A stretch of 64,000 bases of DNA from Ehretia macrophylla (GCA_037974665.1 CM075772.1:38971052-39035051); one strand, 5' to 3'; counted from the stretch's first letter, positions 12,114 through 24,443 are shown. Made by a program: numbers and translations. The notes: generated from the sequence alone by a model not told the origin.

Positions 12114-14390
12114 TGTAATACCCGATCCCGGAATGTGAAAATTTCTTGTTTATTATTTTGAAAATTATATTTTCTTAGATTCTCTGAGATGCAATTGTTA
12201 CTTCCTTGCCGTCGCAACGTGCATTGCATTTAGGGAGTGATAGCTAGAGAACGGTTTTTAGTCCTTAGCAAATAGTGAAACTAGTATTTAGAAGACTTTA
12301 ATTTTATGTTTTAAGTGTTGTTAGCTATAATTAATCTTTCCTTAGTTAAAATGGCTTTAAAATGCACAAAATAAGGCCATTTGACCAAGTTTTAAGTTGT
12401 TTGACCTAGGACTTTGACCATTTGACCAAGCCAACACCTTATAAGCTAAAACAAAACAAAAAAATAGAAGCTGAAAAACAGTGAGCAGGCCTTGAGCTTC
12501 AAAGGGAAAAAAAAAACCTTTCAACTTCCAATCGTTCAATCTTCGCGTGAGCTCGTGCGGGGTGGTTTCCGAGATGACCAACGTTGTTTTCCTAGTGACT
12601 AGGAGTACCTAAGGTGAGGGAAGCATGTTATTTGCACATTTAAATGTCAAGTGTATCAACTTTGTGATTTTTAGATTTTATCTGTAGATTGTTGTTTAAA
12701 GCGTTTTGATGCTTCTAGATTGTTCCTCGGCAATTGTAGAACGTGTATTTATAGCTTGTTAACATTTTCTGCGGTTAAATGTTGAGATTGCAATTTAAAT
12801 TGGTTGTTGAATAGTGTTTTATGAATAGTAAAACCTTGAAACGATGAAGTTGCTCCGTTATGCTGTCCGTTGATGTAGAAATGTGCTAGGTGTGCTAGAA
12901 TGCCTAAATGCATGGTTTGTTTGGGTTGCATAATGGAAAAAATAGGAATTAAGCCTTGGTGAAAGTCGGGGTCGTTTAGGTCGAGTTTGGCATTTTCTCA
13001 TTTTGCGTGTTGGCATTGTATCGGGAGGCCATGGAAGCACTTTTGGTGTGATTATGGCGTTGGTTGGGTGTTTGGTTGGTATAGTTGTAGTTCAAACCAG
13101 AAAGGGAAAAATCGGGGCTTTGCTCGAGTTCTAGGGTAAAGTAAGGTTTCGGGGTCTTTAGACGTGCCTTATGGTGACCTAGGAGGTTTGGCGAAGTTGG
13201 TTTCCAAAACTCGTGACTCGTTTGAAAGTAGTAGGGTTTGGAAAGTCGGGACCGATTTGTGATTTTGCTTGTTTTCCTTGATATTATGCCTATAGAATGC
13301 TTAGGCTTGCTTGATATACTTGTTTGAATTGATTCTGATTGAAATGCTTATCAACTGATGCTATTGCGTGCGAGAGTAACCTACTTTGTTATTCTCCCAC
13401 GTGTGGCTTTATTGCTCGTTTATTGCCTTGTATCGAGTCTTGCATTGCATAGTGTCTCGCACGTGAGTGATGGGCCTCTCTAGGTAGCCTCGGGTTGCCA
13501 GTGTTGGTTGCTCTAGCTCCGTAGCTATTCCCTCTTCTCGCTTGGGTTGCCTCCCAGGGAGTTTTGGGTCGTAGGTTGATGGATACTTCCGGGGTATTCC
13601 AAACTGGTGTTATAAGGTGGTTTGGGCCGGCGCGTCGTCATCGAATTCGTGTTTGAAAGTTGCTCGTGAAAAGAGTATCGTATCCTTTGAATGAGTGTTT
13701 ACAGCTTTAAATACTTGCCTTGCTTTATTGATGGCTTTATTGGTATCTCTATATTATACTTGTATGTATTGCTTGACTAATTGCATTGCATACTCCTCTC
13801 ATCTCCGTCCTTGAGACCAATTGCCCTCGCTGAGCAATAGTTTTTGCTCATTCCTCTCTATAGTATATTTTTACAAGAGTAGTTGAAGCAGACCCTCTTG
13901 AGGTAATTGAGGAGGAGGAACAGGTGGAGGTGTTCCCGTGATAGCACTTCTTTGCTTTGCTAGTGGTTGGTTACCAGATTTTGTGCGAGCCTTGCTTGAT
14001 ATGTATATTGCTTGGATGTCGCTTAATTTTGAGGCTTGTAGCCTTGTATGTATTTTCTAGTTTGAGGCCTCTACGGTCTTATGTTGTATAAGTTGAAGAA
14101 TGTAAAGTTGTAATCTTAAACTCTTGTGACTAGTAAGGAAATGCATGCTAATGGAATTGATTAATGGCATAAATACTTGTGTAGTATGCATATCATTTTT
14201 GGGTTGCAATGTTGGTTAATAAGAGGATGTATGTTTTTAAAAGAAAGTCGGGTTGTTTTAATGGTTTTTATGGCTTTCGCAAGTATTATGTTGATTTTAG
14301 GGTTTTCGGATCGTCCGCGGTATAGAGGAGACTCCGTCTGTGTGTTGGGTCCGGGCTTGGCCTTTTGCTGGGTCGGGTCGGGGCGTGACA
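12114..14390 (+). repeat. 5' LTR of element B
   Basis: 2277 bases, TGTAATACCCG...GGGGCGTGACA. The middle (about 13411-13650) is closely similar to the LTRs of elements C and D. The block GGAGACTCCGTCTG lies at 14327-14340. Confidence 0.95.
12437..12449 (+). promoter_or_regulatory. Candidate TATA box of element B 5' LTR
   Basis: CCTTATAAGCTAA, kept in the other LTR at 19649-19661 and in the unrelated solo LTR at 7994-8006 (minus). The transcription start is not known from sequence alone. Confidence 0.4.
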
Positions 14391-14398
14391 TCTTTAGG

Positions 14399-14410
14399 TG
14401 GTATCAGAGC
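14399..14410 (+). other. Primer binding site of element B
   Basis: TGGTATCAGAGC, complementary to initiator Met-tRNA, eight bases after the LTR. It is followed by GAGCCGGG and a CTGTCTGTGGGGTA leader block like the other elements. Confidence 0.93.
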
Positions 14411-14703
14411 ATGATAGTCTTGCATGAGCCGGGATATGTTTCTCTGTCTGTGGGGTAAAGGTCCAAAATGCTAGAATGTTATTGTATGATTGTTAAGGGG
14501 AAAGAAAGTGTTATAGCATGACTTTGTGAACTTGGAGTGCTTATGTGTTTAAAGTGAATTAGTTTGGCATGTCAATCTTGTGTTATGTGAATTGCGTGTT
14601 AGAATGTTTGATTGTTATTGATTTGAGTGTTATCTAATCTTATGTGCTATATTTCTGTCTATAAACTGCTTTTAAATGTTGCCAGCTATTGTGAATTGCT
14701 ACT

Positions 14704-15840
14704 ATGCCGCCACGTCGTGGTACTCAAGGTATAGGGTCAGATGAAGAGGCAGCAGAATAGGGTTAGCAACCGTTGCCTGAGCAGTTTATGGCTACTATGA
14801 CTACAGTAGTTGACCGGATTACCCAGGTACTGCATGAGCAGAGGCAGGACATGAATAATTCCCAGGGAAATCAAGCTAATCCTAGTGGACAGGGGTATAG
14901 AGTTGAGAATAATCAGTTAGAGAAGTTTCTGAGGCACGAGCCGGGAAAGTTCTTCGGAGAGACGGATGATAAGGCAGCCGAGAGATGGATTAATCGTGTT
15001 GAGAAAATTTTCACCGCTTTGAGGTACACTGATAAGGCAAGAATAGATTATGCGTCATTCCTGTTCAAGGGTGATGCAGAGCAGTGGTGGAATACTGTCA
15101 GGATGAGGTGGGATTGTGAGGATGTACCACATTTGTGGGATGATTTTGTGAGTTAGTTTTGGGACAAGTATATTCCTGAGATGGCTATGGAAAGGAGGGA
15201 AGACGAGTTTGTGGCCCTGAAGCAGGGAAATATGACTCTTGCACAGTACGAGGCTAGGTTTGTTAGCCTGTCCTCGCCCGAGTTGGTACGGCCGGCTAGG
15301 AGGATGATTCATAGGTTTGTCCGTGGGCTGAGAATAGACATACAACTACATTTGACTGGGCAGACCTACACTACTTTTCCCGAGGCATTTCAGGCAGCCT
15401 CGAAGTTTGAGAAACGGAAGGCTGAGATGTTAGCTGAGAGCAGTCAGCCGAGTAAGAAGCAGTATTTGGGCTAGAGCAGCCAGAGTCAGCCGAGGCAGTA
15501 TCAGACTTCTGCATAGGTTCCTCAGCAACGTCCGTATCAGCCACAGCAGCAGATTCAGGCTAGGCCAGCTATGACTAGACCCCAGCAGGGAGGTACAGTT
15601 CCTACTACTGCCAGAGCCCCAGCACCTACGGGAAACACTGTTGTAAGGCAAAATCAGCAGTGTAACTATTGTAATCGATCGGGGCATATTAAGGCTAATT
15701 GCTGGAGGAAGAGTGGTAAATGCACAGGCTGTGGGAGTGATGACCATAGGGTGAGAGATTGCCCTAAGAATAACAATGTTCAGGGCCGTACTGGAGGCCA
15801 AGGTGTTCAGAATAGGGCTGCAGGTGCACGTCCAGCATAG
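14704..15840 (+). pseudogene. gag: Element B gag (stop-riddled)
   Basis: Starts at ATG 14704 (MPPRRGT), similar to element A's gag start. It has a retrotransposon gag domain with the WW pair at about 15085-15092, a Gln-rich linker, and two CX2CX4HX4C zinc knuckles at about 15661-15762 that bind the genomic RNA. In-frame stops lie at 14758, 14764, 15154, 15472, 15514 and 15838, all TAG. The frame is never lost. The open pieces between stops are 14773-15156, 15181-15474 and 15571-15840. Confidence 0.9.
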
Positions 15841-17727
15841 AGGGTTCAGGCTAGGGTCTTTGCACTGGATGCAGAGGAGCTACCCGATACTACAGCTATT
15901 GTGGAAGGTACCTTTCTTCTCAATACTCAGCCAGTTAAAGTTTTGATTGATCCCGGAGCTACACATTAGTTTATAACTCCTGCATGTGCACGATCTGTGA
16001 ATGTTTGCATTGATAAACTGCCGCATGAAGTTGAAGTTAGTACACCTTTGGGTGCAAAATTTGTTACTGAGTCTATTTGGAAATCTTGTGATATATGTAT
16101 TGAGAACCATAAATTTCCTGCTGATTTAATTATATTGCCATTCCGTGACTTTGAAATCATTTTGGGAATGGACTGGTTGGGGAAGTACTATGCTCAGTTG
16201 GATTGTAGAACAAAGGTCGTTTATCTTCAGGTTCCTGACCTACCGGTATTAGAGATTGTTGGGAACTGCAGGGCTGCCCGAATTCCTCTTTTATCAGCGA
16301 TCAAGACTTCTAAGTTGTTGAATAAGGGTTGTGAAGCTTACTTAGCTTATTTGATCAATCAGCCTACTGATAAGTTGAGTTTGAATGAGGTTCCGATTGT
16401 TAGAGACTTCCCTGGTGTATTTCCTAAGGAATTACCAAGTTTACCACCGGATAGGGAGATTGATTTCGTGATTGATCTTGTGCCAGGCACTGCGCCAATT
16501 TCTAGGAGTCCTTATAGAATGGCATCGGCTGAACTTCAGGAGTTAAAAATTCAGCTTCAGAATTTTCTTGAGAAAGGGTTTATACAACCTAGTTCTTCGC
16601 CGTGGGGTGCGCCTGTGTTTTTTGTGAGAAAGAAAGACGGCACGCTACGGTTATGTATTGATTACAGGGGACTTAATCAAGTCACGATTAAGAACAAATA
16701 CCCCTTGCCGTTGATTGAAGAATTGTTTGACCAGTTGCAGGGTGCGAGTGTTTACTCCAAATTTGACTTGAGGCAGGGTTACTATCAACTTAGAATTCGG
16801 AGTGACGATATACCAAAGACGGCATTCAGGACTAGATATGGCCACTATGAATTTGTTGTATTGCCGTTTGGATTGACGAATGCTCCAGCCGCATTCATGG
16901 ACTTGATGTAGAGAGTTTTCCGACCCTACCTTGATCAGTTTGTCGTAATCTTTATTGACGACATTTTAGTGTACTCGAAGAATGAGGCTGAGCATTAACA
17001 ACATTTGAAGATTGTGCTACAGACTTTGCAGGAAAACAAGCTTTTTGCTAAATTCAGCAAGTGCGAGTTCTGGTTGAATCAAATATCTTTTCTAGGCCAT
17101 ATCATTTCAGATCGAGGAATTTCAGTAGACCCAGCTCAAATTGAGGTTGTTTCATCTTGGAAGAGACATGAGACGGTGTCAGAGATTCGGAGTTTTCTTG
17201 GGTTGGCAGGTTACTACCGGAGGTTTGTTAAGGACTTTTCCAAAATTTTTGGGCCTTTAAGCCAGTTGACTCGTAAGAAAGTTGCTTACAACTGGGATGC
17301 TAAATGTGAATCCAGTTTCCAAAAATTGAAGAAGAGACTAACTACAGCTCCTATACTAGCTTTACCTGAGGGAACAGAGAACTTTGTTGTCTACAGTGAT
17401 GCATCTAAGGAAGGTTTGGGCTGTGTTTTAATGCAGAATGGTAAGGTGATTGCTTATGCTTCTAGGAAGTTGAAACCTTATGAAGTCAATTACCCTACAC
17501 ATGATCTTGAGTTAGCTGTTGTTGTGTTTGCTTTGAAGAAGTGGCGTCATTACTTGTGGGGTTGCAGATTTGAAATATTTACTGACCACAAGAGTCTCAA
17601 GTATTTGTTTTCACAGAAGGATTTGAATATGAGGCAGCGGAGATGGCTAGAGCTTTTGAGTGGTTACAACTGTTCTATTAACTACGTGTCAGGTAAGGCA
17701 AATGTTGTTGCTGATGCTTTGAGCTGA
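15841..17727 (+). pseudogene. pol: Element B protease, reverse transcriptase and RNase H
   Basis: Same frame as gag. The protease active site reads Asp-Pro-Gly (GAT CCC at 15949-15954), where element A has the functional Asp-Ser-Gly. Then come RT (fingers from about 16500; FIDD catalytic motif at 16951-16962), the connection ([13 protein letters not shown] near 17190) and RNase H (SDAS near 17395, TDHKSLKYL near 17580, ADALS at the end). Stops: TAG 15967, TAG 16909, TAA 16996 and TGA 17725. Element A has CAG at the place of the 16909 stop and CGA at the place of the 17725 stop. The longest open piece is 15997-16911. Confidence 0.93.
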
Positions 17728-19314
17728 AAGGCTACTGTTGCAAGCTTGATTATCAAGGATTGAGAGACTTTGGAAGAAATTTGTTCATGGAAGCCAGAAG
17801 CTACTGAGGTAGGGATTTGATTTGCTAGTCTACAAATTCAGTCAGGGTTGCTAGCACAAATCAGAGAGGCTCAGAAGACTGATCCTCACATCTTGAAAAT
17901 CCAGGAAAAAGCTAAAAGGGGAGAGTCAGAGTTTAAATTACATGCAGATGGTATCTTCAGATTCAGGGACAGGGTGTGTGTTCCTGGTGATCCGACTTTG
18001 AGGAATGAGATCCTGTCCGAGGCACATAATTCGAGGTATACGATTTACCCGGGCAGTACAAAAATGTATAGAGACTTGAAGCAACACTTCTGGTGGAACA
18101 ATATGAAGAGGGAGATTGCTGGGTATGTATCCAGATGTTTGACTTGTCAGAGGGTTAAAGTTGAGCATCAGAGGCCAGCCGAACTTCTACAGCCGTTGTC
18201 GATTCTGCAATGGAAGTGGGTACATATAACAATAGACCTTGTGACCGATCTTCCTAGATCTCCAAGAGGATGTGATTCTGTTTGGGTTGTTGTGGACCGT
18301 TTGACTAAAGTTACACATTTTATTCCCGTGAACAAACAGGATAGCCTTGATAAGCTAGCTGAGCTTTATGTTGCTAATATTGTGAGATTGCATGGTGTGC
18401 CACATAGTATAGTGTCAGATAGGGATCCTAGATTTAGATCTCGTTTTTGGCAGTAGTTGCAAGAGGCCTTGGGAACTAAGTTAAGCTTCAGTACTGCATA
18501 TCATCCACAAACTGATGGCCAGTCTGAGAGAACTATTAGGATTTTGGAAGACATGCTTCGGGCATGTGTGCTAGACTTTGGGAAGAATTGGGAGAAGTTT
18601 TTGCCTTTAGAGGAGTTCGCCTACAACAATAGTTATCAATCTACTATAGGTATGGCTCCCTACGAGGCATTGTATGGTCGTAAATGCAGATCCCCATTAT
18701 ATTGGGAAGCAGTTGGAGAGATGAGAATAGTTGATCCGACCGTGTTACCTGAGATGATTAAGATGGTAGATAATGTTCACCTTATTCGCCAGCGTATGCT
18801 TATAGCTCAGAGCCATCAGAAGAGTTATGCGGATAAGCACCGTCGGGATCTTGAGTTTGATTTGGGAGATTGGGTGTTTCTTAAGATTTCTCCTCGGAAG
18901 GGATTGATTCGGCACGGTAAGAGTGGGAAACTTAGTCCCAGGTATGTGGATCCATATGAGATCACCGAAAAGGTAGGTCCTTTGGCTTATCGGTTAGCTT
19001 TGCCTCCGAGCTTGTCGAGACTGCACGATGTGTTCCACGTGTCTATGTTAAAGAAATACCATCCAGACCCTTCGCATGTACTTGAACCAGAGCCTTTGTA
19101 GATTGAAGAGAAGTTTTCTTATGAAGAAAAACCAATTCGAATTGTGGATCAGAAAATTCAAGAGCTTCACAGAAAGAGTATTCCGTTAGTAAAGGTTTTG
19201 TGGAATCATCATGGGTTTGAGGAAGCAACTTGGGAAAGAGAGGACCAAGTTCGGGATCAGTATCTGGAATTGTTTGTTGATCAGGTAAGAATTGCGTGGG
19301 CGCAATTGTTTTAA
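17728..19314 (+). pseudogene. pol: Element B integrase with chromodomain-like tail
   Basis: Same frame continues. Stops TGA 17761 (TGG in element A) and TGA 17818 come first. Next are the HHCC zinc finger (about 18024-18150, CLTC), catalytic Asp near 18235, Asp in SDRDPRF near 18418, TAG 18454, Glu in DGQSERT near 18530, the GPY/F module near 18935 (Gly changed to Asp: RYVDPY), TAG 19099 and the chromodomain-like tail (VKVLWNHHG...ATWERE). The natural end is TAA 19312-19314, at the edge of the polypurine tract. Unlike element A, this integrase has no insertion. Confidence 0.93.
19290..19307 (+). other. Pre-PPT hairpin of element B
   Basis: AATTGCG-TGGG-CGCAATT, identical to element A's hairpin, but read in a different codon phase, so conservation is at the DNA/RNA level. 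Confidence 0.75.
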
Positions 19315-19325
19315 GGGGGAGAGGG
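19313..19325 (+). other. Polypurine tract of element B
   Basis: AAGGGGGAGAGGG abuts the 3' LTR start TGTAATACCCG and overlaps the pol stop codon. Confidence 0.9.
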
Positions 19326-21599
19326 TGTAATACCCGAGCCCGGAATGTGAAAATTTCTTGTTTATTATTTTGAAAATTATATTTTCTTAGATTCTCTGAG
19401 ATGCAATTGTTACTTCTTTGCTGTCGCAACGTGCATTGCATTTAGGGAGCGATAGCTAGAGAACGGTTTTTAGTCCTCAGCAAATAGTGAAACTAGTATT
19501 TAGATGACTTTAATTTTATGTTTTAAGTGTTGTTAGCTATAATTAATATTTCCTTAGTTAAAATGGCTTTAAAATGCACAAAATAAGGCCATTTGACCAA
19601 GTTTTAAGTTGTTTGACCTAGGACTTTGACCATTTGACCAAGCCAACACCTTATAAGCTAAAAAAAAAAAAAAATTGAAGCTGAAGAACAGTGAGCAGGC
19701 CTTGAGCTTCAAAGGGAAAAAAAAACCTTTAAACTTCCAATCGTTCAATCTTCGCGTGAGCTCGTGCGGGGTAGTTTCCGAGGTGACCAACGTTGTTTTC
19801 CTAGCAACTAGGAGTACCTAAGGTGAGGGAAGCATGTTATTTGCGCATTTAAATGTCAAGTGTATCAACTTTGTGATTTTTAGATTTTATCCGTAGATTG
19901 TTGTTTAAAGCATTTTGATGCTTCTAGATTGTTCCTTGGCAATTGTAGAACGTGTATTTATAGCTTGTTAACATTTTCTGCGGTTAAATATTGAGATTGC
20001 AATTTAAATTGGTTGTTGAATAGTGTTTTGTGAATAGTAAAACCTTGAAACGATGAAGTTGCTCCGTTATGCTGTCCGTTGTTGTAGAAATGTGCTAGGT
20101 GTGCTAGAATGCCTAAATGCATGGTTTGTTTGGGTTGCGTAATGGAACAAATGGGAATTAAGCCTTGGTGAAAGTTGGGGTCGTTTAGGTCGAGTTTGTC
20201 ATTTTCTCGTTTTGCGTGTTGGCATTGTATCGGGAGGCCATGGAAGCACTTTTGGTGCGATTATGGCATTGGTTGGGTTTTTGGTTGGTATAGTTGTAGT
20301 TCAAACCAGAAAGGGAGAAATCGGGGCTTTGCGCGAGTTCTAGGGTAAAGTAAGGTTTCGGGGTCTTTAGACGTGTCTTATGGTGACCTTGGAGGTTTGG
20401 CAAAGTTGGTTTCCAAATTTCATGGCTCGTTTGAAAGTAGTACCGTTTGGAAAGTCGGGGCCGATTTACGATTTTTCTTGTTTTCCTTGATATTATGCCT
20501 ATAGAATGCTTAGGGTTGCTTGATATACTTGTTTGAATTGATTCTGATTGAATTGCTTATCAACTGATGCTATTGCGTACGAGAGTAACCTACTTTGTTA
20601 TTCTCCCACGTGTGGCTTTATTGCTCATTTATTGCCTTGTATCGAGTCTTGCATTGCATAGTGTCTCGCACGTGAGTGATGGGCCTCTCTAGGTAGCCTC
20701 GGGTTGCCAGTGTTGGTTTCTCTAGCTCCGTAGCTATTCACTCTTCTCACTTGGGTTGCCTCCTAGGGAGTTTTGGGTCGTAGGTTGATAGATACTCCCG
20801 GGGTATTCCAAACTGGTGTTATAAGATGGTTTGGGCCGGCGCGTCGTCATCGAATTCGTGTTTGAAAGTTGCTCGTGAAAAGAGTATCGTATCCTTTGAA
20901 TGAGTGTTTACAGCTTTAAATACTTGCCTTGCTTTATTGATGGCTTTATTGGTACCTCTATATGATACTTGTATGTATTGCTTGACTAATTGCATTGCAT
21001 ACTCCTCTCATCTCCGTCCTTGAGACCAATTGCCCTCGCTGAGCAATAGTTTTTGCTCATTCCTCTCTATACTATATTTTTACACGAGTAGTTGAAGCAG
21101 ACCCTCTTGAGGTAATTGAGGAGGAGGAACAGGTGGAGGTGTTCCCGTGATAGCACTTCTTTGCTTTGCTGGTGGTTGGTTACCAGATTTTGTTCGAGCC
21201 TTGCTTGATATGTATATTGCTTGGATGTCGCTTAATTTTGAGGCTTGTAGCCTTGTATGTATTTTATAGTTTGAGGCCTCTACGGTCTTATGTTGTATAA
21301 GTTGAAGAATGTAAAGTTGTAATCTTAAACTCTTGTGACTAGTAAAGAAATGCATGCTAGTAGAATTGATTAGTGGCATAAATACTTGTGTAGTATGCAT
21401 ATCATTTTTGGGTTGCAAAGTTGGTTAATAAGAGGATGTATGTTTTTAAAAGAAAGTCGGCTTGTTTTAATGATTTTTATGGCTTTCGCAAGTATTATGT
21501 TGATTTTAGGGTTTTCGGATCGTCCGCGGTACAGAGGAGACTCCGTCCGTGTGTCGGGTCCGGGCTTGGCCTTTTGCGGGGTCGTGTCGGGGCGTGACA
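19326..21599 (+). repeat. 3' LTR of element B
   Basis: 2274 bases, homologous to 12114-14390. The TATA-like block is at 19649-19661 and the GGAGACTCCGTCCG block at 21536-21549. Confidence 0.95.
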
Positions 21600-21604
21600 G
21601 TAGC
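21600..21604. repeat. Target site duplication GTAGC, right copy
   Basis: Exact match to 12109-12113. Confidence 0.95.
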
Positions 21605-22313
21605 ACTTCTTTAAGGTAGCCAAGTGAGGTTCGCGGATTTCATAGTTTTATCGGGGTCGTCATGAGTTAAGTTAGCATGAAACGGGCCATCTTATGAAGC
21701 GAATCTTCGGCTACGAGGGACAGTTGGCCATTTGACACTTTTGCTATAGCTTAGTGCTTCTTTTGCTGCTCCACAATGCTCTCTCCAAAACAAAAGTGAG
21801 TGAAAGAAGCACACTTGCCTACACTTCTTTCCCCTATATCGCTAGGGGCCTCGCCTTTCAGCTACATTTGATTCTGAAAAGGGGTAAAGCCGTAGCCTAC
21901 CTTTTAGTTCAGGAATCGACCTTTCTAAAAAAGTACACCCAAAAGGGGATCAAGTCACACTACATTCTTTCTCTTTTACGGACGCAACAAGCATTAGAAA
22001 AGTATGAGTTTATGTTACAATCTACCCGATTCAACTTAATCTGTTATATTAGAAGTGGTAATAGCATTAAGCATAATTCCCATCAGGGTAGAAGCCAAGG
22101 CGATCGCAAAAGCATTAGCTCTAGCCTTTGCTCTTATTTCTTCTGTGAGCCTCAAGCTCCTTTATTGGAAATCCTTGGCGATTTGGTTATGGACTGGATT
22201 CTCAGTGCATGTACATATGCTCCTGATGTGACTATATTTGCAGCACTCAAACCATGGTATTTGTACTGCATTTGTATCTTAACTCTGGAATAAATGCTAC
22301 ACTTTGATACTTT
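21605..22313. other. Organelle-like low-coding DNA with an unrecognised open frame
   Basis: Resembles plant mitochondrial intergenic DNA in texture (CTTTCTT-rich, GC near average, no LTR features). A + strand open frame of 179 codons lies at 21754-22293. I do not recognise its product, it has no clear domain, and the start is only the first ATG. It may be chance or a mitochondrial chimeric ORF. Confidence 0.4.
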
Positions 22314-23878
22314 TGATGCAATGTAGGAAAATACTAAAAAGTGAAGAATCAGGCCCTAAATGATCCAAATTGCAAGTCAAGAAGTAAGAATAAGGAAGCA
22401 CAAGAAACGGTTGAAGAATGAAGCTCATAGAGAATAAATTTGGCCCAAACTAGCATGAAATCGGACTAGGAACATTGACCCAAATGATCCCAAATAGTGA
22501 CCTATGTCCCTTTTGGGCAAATCATATCAGTTTTTCTAGTAGAAACATCCTTCTGAGCAAAACGCAGGACTTTTGTCCTGCACACGGCATGATTTTAGCC
22601 AAATTCTATCGTTTGGAGGGTCAAAACAATGAAAAATGCCCGAAAATGCTGCGGTCAACAATCTGGTCAAAGTCAACAAACGAAAAAAGTCAACTATTCC
22701 AGAATTTTGCTTATAAATAGAGCTTCAACCATTTGAGAATTCTGGAGTTAATTTTGGAGTATTATCAATATTTTTGATATAATTCCGAGTTAATTCTATT
22801 TAGTTTTAAAATTTACTTTTAGTTAATTAAGTAGTAGTAGAATACGGGGGAAGTCCCACTTAGGTAGCTCTTATTTGGGAAAATTTTGCCCGAATAGCTA
22901 CTTTTAGGGCGAAGTCCGACCCAAGTTGTTATTATCCGGGAGAGGTTCTGCCCGAATAGCTTTTAATAGGAAAGCTCTTATTTGGGGAAAACTCATCCCT
23001 AATAGTTCTTATTCGGGGGAAATTAGCTCCGCCCAAATAGTTATTTTGCTTCGGACCTCTGCTCAAATTTTGGGAATCAGAAATACGCGTTCGTCAATAT
23101 GGGGGAGCCTTTCTTGACTCTCTTTTATTTACATAACTCGTATTCATTTATGTCTGAGAAAATTGATTTCTAGGGGTGAATATTGTAAATGATAGTATTT
23201 TAATATATGGTCTCGGATATAGTTTATTCAATTCATATTGCAATGTATGGCTTGTTTTAATTAAGTATTTCATATGTAATGCTTTTAAGTAGACATTATG
23301 ATTGTTTTACTTTCGCTTCATAAATATTATACTTGTAGTTAATATTATGAATGCGTTATTTTAGTGCCATATAATTGTTTTAATCATGAGTCTATAGGTT
23401 GTACCATAGACTCTATGAAACTATAGGTTGTACCATAGTTTCTATTTGTAAGGTTAATTCCTTAGTTTAGTTTGCCTTGTTGTACTTGGTTAAAATAAGC
23501 TAAGTAGATTAACTAGGTCTATAGCTTTTAGCTTAACCGGGTGTATGCTTGTAGATATCGAACCAATATTAATTGTCTCATTTACATGTTCAAACCCCTA
23601 GATCACCACCTCTTGTATTCCACTAATATTTAATATAACATAGATAATTTAGTTAGTTTAATTTAGTTTACATTTCTCGCACGTTACTCAAACCTACCTT
23701 GTGATTTGTCACTTAAGCGCTTTAACACTTTCACACTACTTCACTAACTTAAACTAGCGAGCTTCCCTGTGGTACGATTCCGCACTCAGAGCACACTATA
23801 CTACAAAGATCCGTGCACTTGTGGGTATTTTAACTTGGTTATTTTGCGCACATTTTAACGCATAACCCGATCGCATCA
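22314..23878. mobile_element. Possible Tat/Athila-type solo LTR
   Basis: The ends form a short inverted repeat (TGATGCAATG ... CGATCGCATCA). The right end has the 'ccctgtggtacgattcc ... gtgcacttgtgggta' texture I know from LTR ends of plant Tat/Athila-group elements. Inside (about 22840-23060) is a degenerate repeat of CTTATTTGGGGAAAA ... CCCGAATAG units. No primer site, tract or coding sequence flanks it. I found no matching target duplication (ACTTT against ATCAA), so the boundaries and the solo-LTR call are uncertain. Confidence 0.45.
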
Positions 23879-24356
23879 ATCAAGCACATCTAGCGATTGA
23901 TACCCTTGATGCAGTATCACCTTCTTGAGGATTTGCACTTTCTCAGGTTGTAAGACCAGAGTGGGGTCAACTTCTAGAAGAATATGCGGGACCATTTTCC
24001 AGAAAGCAATGACACCTAACATGAAAGAAATGCTAAGCATGAGTTTGAGTGAGTTCTCGTTATTTGAGTTCATGAGATCTCTCACTCGAAAGTGAAGAAG
24101 GGATGCTAGTCCTCTATTTGGACCTTTTAGCGAGAACATCGATCGCCTACTCCTGGGTGCCCCGAGTATGCTTAAGGCACTCATTATATACCCTGGTTGC
24201 CACCTCCATCCCTTCTTTGGTAGTAAATAAGAATACATGCATAACCATTGGATTCCCAAGTTCACACCTTGTTCCATATCCAAAAAAGTTTTGTGCCACT
24301 TGTTGGCATGCCACTGCATGCTGACGAAAGCAATTAACCATTACATGTAAGCTCAT
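23876..24356 (-). other. Unrecognised minus-strand open frames
   Basis: Two overlapping open frames, 24319-23876 (147 codons) and 24356-24147 (69 codons), read leftward. Their amino acid texture is fairly protein-like, and a frameshifted old gene fragment is possible, but I do not recognise a family. The left edge touches the possible solo LTR. Chance is not excluded. Confidence 0.3.
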
Positions 24357-24443
24357 TTCCTAAAACTCTGTCTTCTCACATGAAATGGTAACATATGAAT
24401 ATCTCTTTCCATTGTATGAACTCCCCTAATTGTTTCCCTATCA

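Larger units (their letters stand above)
12114..21599 (+). mobile_element. Element B: full-length Tekay/Del-like Ty3/gypsy retrotransposon
   Basis: A 9486-base element with LTRs at 12114-14390 and 19326-21599, a perfect 5-base target duplication, a Met-tRNA primer site, a polypurine tract and one gag-pol frame in the same domain order as element A. LTR pair differences are clearly more numerous than in element A, including length changes in poly-A runs, so it is older. The polyprotein has 14 in-frame stops but no net frameshift over 4.6 kb. Confidence 0.96.

Noticed and set aside
14704..19314. Stop-codon reassignment or readthrough (TAG read as Gln) in element B
   Set aside because: Stops also include TGA and TAA, some replace Trp or Arg codons, and A carries CAG or other sense codons there; decay explains it better.
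22314..23878. Calling this a confirmed solo LTR
   Set aside because: No target duplication found and the borders are ambiguous, so it is only listed as possible.
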